Positions 5,407 to 9,239 of a stretch of 9,239 nucleotides of DNA are shown here, in pieces; within the stretch, counting starts at the first letter, position 1, and each line of letters starts with the position of its first letter. The notes beneath the pieces are model-generated. The model did not search any database. It saw only the letters and a program-made list of their open reading frames with translations, and was not told the origin of the DNA. A program made the position numbers and the translations under genes. Source of the stretch: Actinomycetes bacterium (GTDB lineage Bacteria > Actinomycetota > Actinomycetes > S36-B12 > UBA10799); the NCBI GenBank assembly GCA_029779995.1, contig JAKOZM010000256.1, forward strand, positions 1 through 9,239, read 5' to 3'.

Positions 5407-6585
5407 GTGGGCGAGTGGAGCACGGCTCAAAATGAGGGTACGGCAGCAAGAAAGCGTACTAAGCGCGACCGGGAGCAAGCAAAAGAGCGGGAAGAGCGCG
5501 ACCGTATACGTGCCGCTGACCTGGACCGACTCCAGGCGCGGATAGAGGAGCGAGTAGCTAGCAGCGATGAGCAGCTCGAGGCCGTCCGCGCCATGGTGGA
5601 GGGCGAGGTATACACGCACGACGCGGATGCCAGAGACGCCGAGGACGAAATCGTCAGCCTTCGATTCAGGCAGGATGAGACGCTGACGCAGCTTCGGGTG
5701 CTGGAGCCGAAGTTCCGGCTGGCATGGAAGACCAGGGAGGCGGCGCTGCGTTCAGGTCATGCTAGCGCGGACCTGATCAAGAGGACCGCGACGTCTCCTC
5801 AATCGTGGGTCCAACTGGCCTTAGTGGTTTTCCTGCTCGTAGCCCTAGAGACGCTGTTTCAGCGACGTCCCTTGGAGCTGATTATTCGGAATCAGCTACC
5901 CGAGGCATCGAGCAGCGTCGTATTCTGGCTTGCTATCGCCACATCCGTTGGCCTGGTCGGCCTCTCGACCTTCTTTCTGCTGCTTGCCGCCAAGACTTGG
6001 GGCGAATATACCGTTCGTCACGCTAAGGCTGATTCATCTGCAGTTGACGCGACTGGCAAGATTGTGGGCGAGAAGGTCTCTCCAGTCTTGGCCCTGATCT
6101 CTACGGCTGTGGCTCTGGTCCTTCAAGTGATTCTCTTTTATCTGCGGTTCCAGATTGGTACATCCGACTCTGCGGCTATGAAAGCGTTGACGATCGGGTC
6201 CGCTCTCATCATGATGTGCGCTGCCGGCACGGCGCTCATGGAATACCGTCGCTCTCATCTTAAGGCGGCTGAAAGGCAGTTGGAAAAGACTCGGGGCGAA
6301 GAAGTCATCGACGAATACCTGAGGCTCGATCGAGAGGCGAACGCGGATATTCCGAGGGCGATAGCCGACCTGCAGAGAAGGAAGTATCAAGCTGTGGAGA
6401 GGTCCCTGCGGGCCTTCCAGGGCCTAGGGGATAAGGCTGGCCCCGAGATCAGAGCCGCGCTCAGCGCACTAATCGTTGAGAACGCGAAGCTCCGTGACAA
6501 CATCACACCCGTCGAGTACAAGCCACCCGCCTTGCATGTTTCTGACGGGGCTGACGTAGAGGCGTCATCCGCCAAGGAGGGCTGA
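5407..6585 (+). CDS. Four-TM membrane protein with long cytoplasmic coiled-coil arms, 392 aa
   Basis: GTG 5407 follows the previous stop by 31 bp and has GAAAGG about 10 bases upstream. Residues 1-120 are highly charged and helical, with runs of K/R/E and then heptad-like 'LDRLQARIEERV' and 'DEIVSLRFRQDETL'. Four hydrophobic segments are visible: about 134-151, 171-195, 224-247 and 258-279. Residues 280-365 form another charged helix and the tail is short and acidic. With four spans and charged ends, both arms should be cytoplasmic. I recognise no family. The layout recalls inner-membrane scaffold or stator-like proteins, but no sequence motif supports that. L139 is a TTA codon (5821-5823). 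The gene end overlaps the convergent Ala-rich gene by 21 bp. It probably forms the membrane and cytoplasmic part of a complex with the two upstream products. Confidence 0.75.
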   Translation: MGEWSTAQNEGTAARKRTKRDREQAKEREERDRIRAADLDRLQARIEERVASSDEQLEAVRAMVEGEVYTHDADARDAEDEIVSLRFRQDETLTQLRVLEPKFRLAWKTREAALRSGHASADLIKRTATSPQSWVQLALVVFLLVALETLFQRRPLELIIRNQLPEASSSVVFWLAIATSVGLVGLSTFFLLLAAKTWGEYTVRHAKADSSAVDATGKIVGEKVSPVLALISTAVALVLQVILFYLRFQIGTSDSAAMKALTIGSALIMMCAAGTALMEYRRSHLKAAERQLEKTRGEEVIDEYLRLDREANADIPRAIADLQRRKYQAVERSLRAFQGLGDKAGPEIRAALSALIVENAKLRDNITPVEYKPPALHVSDGADVEASSAKEG

Positions 6586-7365
6586 GGCGGCTGCGGCTGC
6601 GGCCGTCCCGACGGCGTTCGCGGTGGCCAGTGCCGCTTTGGCGGTGGCTTCGGCGGCTGCTCGCGCAGCCTTGACCGCTGCCTCTGCGGCGGCTCTGGCT
6701 GTGCGAGCAGCGGCCTCGGCGGCGGCGCGAGCGGTCTTGAGCATGGATTCGAGGCCAGCACGGCTTGCCTTCGCAGAAGCTTCGGCCGCTGCTCGAGCCG
6801 TCTTGCTTGCGGCTTCGGCTTGCGCACGTGCAGTCTTGGCAGCCATTTCGGCCTGCGCACGTGCAGTCTTCGCGGCGAGTTCGGCTGACGCGCGGGCAGA
6901 CTGAGCGGCTGCCTCTGAGGCCGCCCGTTCCGCGCGGATCGCCTGCTCGGTCATGGATCTAGCGGTACGCGTCGCCCTTTCGGAGGCCGCTAGGGCAGTC
7001 CGGGCTGCAGCGAGCCTCCCGGCTGTCGCCTTTGTCGCCAACGCTTGCAGTTCAGTGCGTAGCGCGAGGTTACGAGCCTCCAGTCCTTCTACGGTTTTCA
7101 TAAGCCGGGCTGGTGAGGGACCTCGAGAGACCTTTACCAGGGCATCCCGTGCGCGGGATTGCCCTCTCGCGCGGAAAACTGACCCGCCATGTTCGCGTGA
7201 GACGTATTCATTGCCGACCCGTTCGAAGTTGAAATGTGAGTAGCCCCGCGCTCCAGACTGTCCAACCATGGAGTCGCCATCGAATGGTCGTCCAGGCTCG
7301 ATCTTGGGCCCGACATACACATTTACTGAATTGCCGGACTTCGAGAGCTTAAAGAACATCCCCAT
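6565..7365 (-). CDS. Alanine-rich 11-residue (hendecad) repeat protein, 266 aa
   Basis: The gene reads leftward, with its stop at 6565-6567 inside the end of the four-TM gene. I use ATG 7365 (weak AGG about 8 bases upstream); TTG 7383 and ATG 7359 are alternatives. Residues 1-90 form a non-repetitive domain rich in Gly, Ser and Arg ('VNVYVGPKIEPGRPFDGD', 'YSHFNFERVGNEYVS') that I do not recognise. Residues 90-119 are a normal heptad-like helix. From about 120 to 251 come some twelve 11-residue units of the form xxKTARAxAEx, followed by an alanine tail. Eleven-residue repeats favour a long, weakly twisted amphipathic helix, as in LEA group 3 proteins and hendecad coiled coils. The repeat has no signal peptide or membrane span. 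It might associate with membrane or with the charged arms of the convergent gene's product; that is speculation. Codon use resembles the other central genes. Confidence 0.7.
   Translation of the reverse strand: MGMFFKLSKSGNSVNVYVGPKIEPGRPFDGDSMVGQSGARGYSHFNFERVGNEYVSREHGGSVFRARGQSRARDALVKVSRGPSPARLMKTVEGLEARNLALRTELQALATKATAGRLAAARTALAASERATRTARSMTEQAIRAERAASEAAAQSARASAELAAKTARAQAEMAAKTARAQAEAASKTARAAAEASAKASRAGLESMLKTARAAAEAAARTARAAAEAAVKAARAAAEATAKAALATANAVGTAAAAAASALLGG
6613..7008 (-). repeat. About twelve 33-bp coding repeats (11-residue units)
   Basis: The minus-strand translation repeats every 33 bases across this stretch. The best conserved units are A-A-K-T-A-R-A-Q-A-E-M/A (two adjacent copies near 6838-6870) and A-A-R-T-A-R-A-A-A-E-A. 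Unit number may vary between strains through slippage or recombination. Confidence 0.75.
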
Positions 7366-7402
7366 AACTGGTACCTGACTCAACTGACGGGTCGGGGCAG
7401 AA

Positions 7403-7422
7403 GTTGGGCGACCGTTGGGCGA
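7403..7422. repeat. Direct repeat GTTGGGCGA, 11-bp period
   Basis: GTTGGGCGA occurs at 7403-7411 and 7414-7422. The 11-base period puts both copies on the same helix face, as expected for a cooperative operator. They lie between the Ala-rich gene and a strong but unpaired Shine-Dalgarno sequence (AAGGAGG on the minus strand, 7427-7433). Confidence 0.45.
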
Positions 7423-7433
7423 TCAACCTCCTT

Positions 7434-7467
7434 CTGGTCACAGGATAGTGCTGGGACCACTGGTCAC
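7434..7467. repeat. Direct repeat CTGGTCAC with a short palindrome
   Basis: CTGGTCAC occurs at 7434-7441 and 7460-7467, 26 bases apart. The second copy is part of the palindrome GACCA-C-TGGTC (7455-7465). It sits in the divergent spacer between the Ala-rich gene and the GntR-type gene and may be an operator. No further support is visible. Confidence 0.35.
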
Positions 7468-7495
7468 GGGCGGAACCGTCCTGGCGGACCGGCCG

Positions 7496-7533
7496 TTGTC
7501 TAGCGCCGATAATATAGATTATGTCAGTTATAG
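7496..7533. promoter_or_regulatory. AT-rich island in the divergent promoter region
   Basis: A strikingly AT-rich patch stands in GC-rich surroundings. It contains the inverted repeat ATAAT-ATAG-ATTAT (7509-7522). TTGTCT (7496-7501) with TTATGT (7519-7524) gives a plausible rightward promoter with a 17-base spacer, and several TA-rich hexamers could serve leftward transcription. The inverted repeat is a good candidate operator for the GntR-type regulator encoded just downstream, since such regulators usually bind short palindromes in their own promoters. Confidence 0.45.
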
Positions 7534-7561
7534 GCCTTCACTGTTAACCCAAACAGCGTGA

Positions 7562-7567
7562 TAGAGT
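7562..7567 (+). promoter_or_regulatory. Candidate -10 TAGAGT for a leaderless GntR-gene transcript
   Basis: TAGAGT fits TANNNT and ends 7 bases before ATG 7575. A loose -35, TTCACT (7537-7542), lies 19 bases upstream. No Shine-Dalgarno sequence precedes the ATG, so a leaderless mRNA is likely. The geometry is the same as at 4026-4039. Confidence 0.45.
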
Positions 7568-7574
7568 GCACCAC

Positions 7575-7895
7575 ATGGCCACCACCAAGTACGGCGCCAT
7601 CGCCGACACGCTCCGCACCCGCATCGCCGACGGCACCTACCCCGTCGGCTCCAGACTGCCCAGCATCAACGATCTGATGCGCGAGTTCGACGTCCCGGGC
7701 CTAAACACCGTGCGCGATGCGCAGCAGGTGCTGGTCCGCGAAGGCCTCCTGCGCACCGAACAAGGCGTCGGCGCATTCGTCACCGCTCGCCAGAGCCCGA
7801 CGGCCGGCCACGCCCAACTTCTGGAGGGCCTGCGCTCGGCACGCGCCGAGCTCGACCGGGCCATCGCCTACCTCGAGGCTCAGGGGCCAGCGTGA
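7575..7895 (+). CDS. Small GntR-type winged-helix transcriptional regulator, 106 aa
   Basis: The whole GntR-family DNA-binding domain is present. 'YGAIADTLRTRIADGTYPVGSRLPS' (6-30) is followed by the helix-turn-helix (about 28-59, 'INDLMREFDV ... NTVRDAQQVLVREGLL'). The wing is 'GVGAFVTAR' (64-72). After it comes only one helix of about 30 residues ('LLEGLRSARAELDRAIAYLEAQ'), with no effector-binding domain. It therefore resembles the very short GntR-like regulators common on Streptomyces conjugative elements, and the last helix probably mediates dimerisation. ATG 7575 is preferred to GTG 7566 because the candidate -10 overlaps the latter. The stop overlaps the next start as GTGA. It probably represses its own operon through the palindrome at 7509-7522 or nearby sites. 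The regulated function is not evident from the window. Confidence 0.85.
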   Translation: MATTKYGAIADTLRTRIADGTYPVGSRLPSINDLMREFDVPGLNTVRDAQQVLVREGLLRTEQGVGAFVTARQSPTAGHAQLLEGLRSARAELDRAIAYLEAQGPA

Positions 7896-8239
7896 GTGAG
7901 TCCGAGAACCCACGCGATCACCCCAGCCTGGCGAAGTACCCGGGCAACCCGACGGCGCTGTACCGCGGTGAGGACGGGATCCTCTGGCGCGTCCCGCAGC
8001 AGCGCGATCGGGACGAGGCTGTCCCGATACCTGTGGAGGACCTGGTGCAGGCTCGCGGCGCCGTACACCAGTTCAAGCTGATGCTCGAGCGCGGTGCCGG
8101 CGATGACGTCGATGTGGAGATGATCGGGCACGTCCTGCAGGGCACCTCTGCCGACCCCGCCCCCCGAACCCGAACCGAGGTGCTGCGCTATCTCGACGGA
8201 CTGCGCGACCGCCTCACAGGCTCCCTCCCGTACTGGTGA
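7892..8239 (+). CDS. Hypothetical protein coupled to the GntR-type regulator, 115 aa
   Basis: GTG 7892 overlaps the regulator's TGA by 4 bases (GTGA), so the two are probably co-translated. The product is soluble and acidic, with no signal peptide or membrane segment. Residues 1-45 include 'TALYRGEDGILWRVP', which may form a small beta hairpin. Residues 48-68 ('EDLVQARGAVHQFKLMLERGAG') and 93-110 look helical. I recognise no domain. Strong G/C third positions match the regulator and separate this gene from the central block. It may be a partner or modulator of the regulator, but that rests only on coupling. Confidence 0.65.
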   Translation: MSESENPRDHPSLAKYPGNPTALYRGEDGILWRVPQQRDRDEAVPIPVEDLVQARGAVHQFKLMLERGAGDDVDVEMIGHVLQGTSADPAPRTRTEVLRYLDGLRDRLTGSLPYW

Positions 8240-8332
8240 GCAGCCGCACCTGTCAGACCGCGCCGCCATCATGTGTGAAGAGATCCAGCCGCACGCCTCC
8301 GGCCTTCGAGCCCCGAGGAAGGAACCTCAGCG

Positions 8333-9239
8333 ATGACCGAAGTCACGAACCATCCCGAGCCGGCCCGTACCTGGAACGACGTGATGTCCGATGCGATCAG
8401 AGCGCTCACCGAAGCAGCTCGTCTGCGTCAGCCGGTCCTCGAGCCGGTCACCGACGGTGATGGACAAGCAACCCTGACCCACGCTGGCGCGGTGGACTGG
8501 GCCGAGTTCGTCACCCTCGCCGTCGCCGGTGCCGTCGCGAACGTCGGCAGCGTCGAGAAGGCACTTCAGGGCCGGCCGGGGTCCTGGGAGGCCGACAGCG
8601 TGCGGACCATGCTCGCCTCGACAGTGGGTGAAGATCCGGCTGAACTACTTCGCCACCGCACCGAGCCACTCCGGGTGGTCCTCTACCCCGCCGAGATGCT
8701 GCTCGACCTGAGCTACGGACCCGTCTACCAGGAGTCGCATCGCATCCTGGCCGAAGAGATGAAAAGTCACGTCTGGAGCTACCAGCTGAACGAGGACCGG
8801 ACCTGGGCCGCACTCGAACACGACGCACCACCTCACGACCGCGCCCCCGACGAGGAATACCCGACCGGCACGATCCTGCGCGTGCCGCGCTCGGATGCCG
8901 ACGAGGCCGAATACGACCGACTCCGCGACCTGGAGGAACGGCTCGACGACCTGGAGTACGACGAGGATCCGCGGGCCTATGGTGAGGCGCTGCTCGCGTC
9001 GGCAGCAGCCAGAGCCGCCGAGCTCTTCCCCGGCCTTAATGTTGAGTTCCGCGTGGATTTGGACGTGCGGACCCCGCAGGGACTCGATGAGTTCTACGGC
9101 CCCGAGGACGAGCTGCTCGAGCTCGTGCATAAGACCACTGCCCTCCCGTGGTCCGGACTGACCCCGCAGGACTACCCCAGCGACGCGGCAGCCCTGGTTG
9201 CCCTCGAGCGAGACGCCCAGCGTCTGCCCCACCAGCGAC
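8333..9239 (+). CDS. Acidic hypothetical protein, C-terminus outside window
   Basis: ATG 8333 follows AGGAAGGA at about 8-9 bases and opens a frame that runs to the window end without a stop (302 residues visible). The N-terminal 110 residues are mainly helical ('WAEFVTLAVAGAVANVGSVEKAL'). The middle includes 'EPLRVVLYPAEMLLDLSYG' and 'GTILRVPRSDADEAEYDRL'. Residues 189-212 form a very acidic helical stretch ('EERLDDLEYDEDP'), then 'LFPGLNVEFRVDLDVRTP'. No membrane segment, signal peptide or catalytic motif is visible, and I do not recognise the family. It is 93 bp downstream of the 115-aa gene, in the same direction, and likely part of the same operon. High G/C third positions confirm that this frame is coding rather than the opposite-strand frame at 8645-9232. 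Confidence 0.7.
   Translation, partial: MTEVTNHPEPARTWNDVMSDAIRALTEAARLRQPVLEPVTDGDGQATLTHAGAVDWAEFVTLAVAGAVANVGSVEKALQGRPGSWEADSVRTMLASTVGEDPAELLRHRTEPLRVVLYPAEMLLDLSYGPVYQESHRILAEEMKSHVWSYQLNEDRTWAALEHDAPPHDRAPDEEYPTGTILRVPRSDADEAEYDRLRDLEERLDDLEYDEDPRAYGEALLASAAARAAELFPGLNVEFRVDLDVRTPQGLDEFYGPEDELLELVHKTTALPWSGLTPQDYPSDAAALVALERDAQRLPHQR

Noticed and set aside
4039..6585. Zorya-type defence system (OmpA-like protein plus membrane motor)
   Set aside because: The OmpA-like protein is a lipoprotein rather than a single-TM MotB-like protein, the membrane protein shows no MotA-like motif, and no helicase or nuclease gene follows.
6623..6904. Rightward Ala/Arg-rich open frame opposite the hendecad repeats
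   Set aside because: GC-rich tandem repeats are open in several frames. The minus-strand frame continues into a normal-looking N-terminal domain; this one does not.
8271..8336. 21-codon small ORF whose TGA overlaps ATG 8333 (ATGA)
   Set aside because: There is no ribosome-binding site, no conserved feature, and the gene at 8333 has its own strong one; likely chance.
8645..9232. Leftward 195-codon open frame at the right end
   Set aside because: It is a shadow of the GC-rich acidic protein gene that starts at 8333 with a good ribosome-binding site.

Overview
The window looks like accessory DNA from a high-GC actinomycete, probably a streptomycete or a close relative. The outer genes have the strong G/C third-position bias of that group, several starts are GTG, and three genes use GTGA overlaps or leaderless-type promoters. 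The gene content (DUF932 protein, ParB-like protein, small ribbon-helix-helix-like protein, GntR-type regulator, IS remnant) fits a plasmid or an integrated plasmid or phage-like element rather than core chromosome. No replication initiator, ParA, integrase, tRNA or CRISPR is visible.

Left block (1-2893): a DUF932 protein cut by the window edge and a 506-aa ParB/Spo0J-like protein both read leftward. A 155-aa DNA-binding-type protein diverges from parB to the right. An 11-bp element (ATCTATTCGAC) occurs upstream of both leftward genes. A perfect 11-bp inverted repeat with a TTGTCCACA DnaA box in its loop lies between them.

Decay zone (2918-3904): this is the remains of one phosphotransferase gene of the APH/choline-kinase type. 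It carries a +1 frameshift near 3242 and a 387-bp insertion (3330-3716). The insertion has perfect 12-bp terminal inverted repeats, perfect 8-bp target duplications, and the first 88 codons of an ISL3-family transposase. It is therefore an internally deleted, non-autonomous element. Conceptual removal of the element plus one duplication rejoins the kinase catalytic loop exactly in frame.

Central block (4039-7365): the A/T content is visibly higher and rare TTA codons appear, which suggests separate acquisition. Three rightward genes encode an OmpA-like lipoprotein, a signal-anchored extracytoplasmic protein with six cysteines, and a four-helix membrane protein with long cytoplasmic helices. 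The first two overlap by 4 bp and the third follows after 31 bp. A convergent gene overlaps the last one by 21 bp and encodes an alanine-rich protein of about twelve 11-residue repeats. I recognise no named system here. It is the best candidate for an undescribed envelope-spanning module, but its function is unknown.

Right block (7384-9239): a divergent regulatory region with an AT-rich island precedes a small GntR-type winged-helix regulator. A translationally coupled 115-aa hypothetical protein and a longer acidic hypothetical protein cut by the window end follow. GC-rich codon use returns here.
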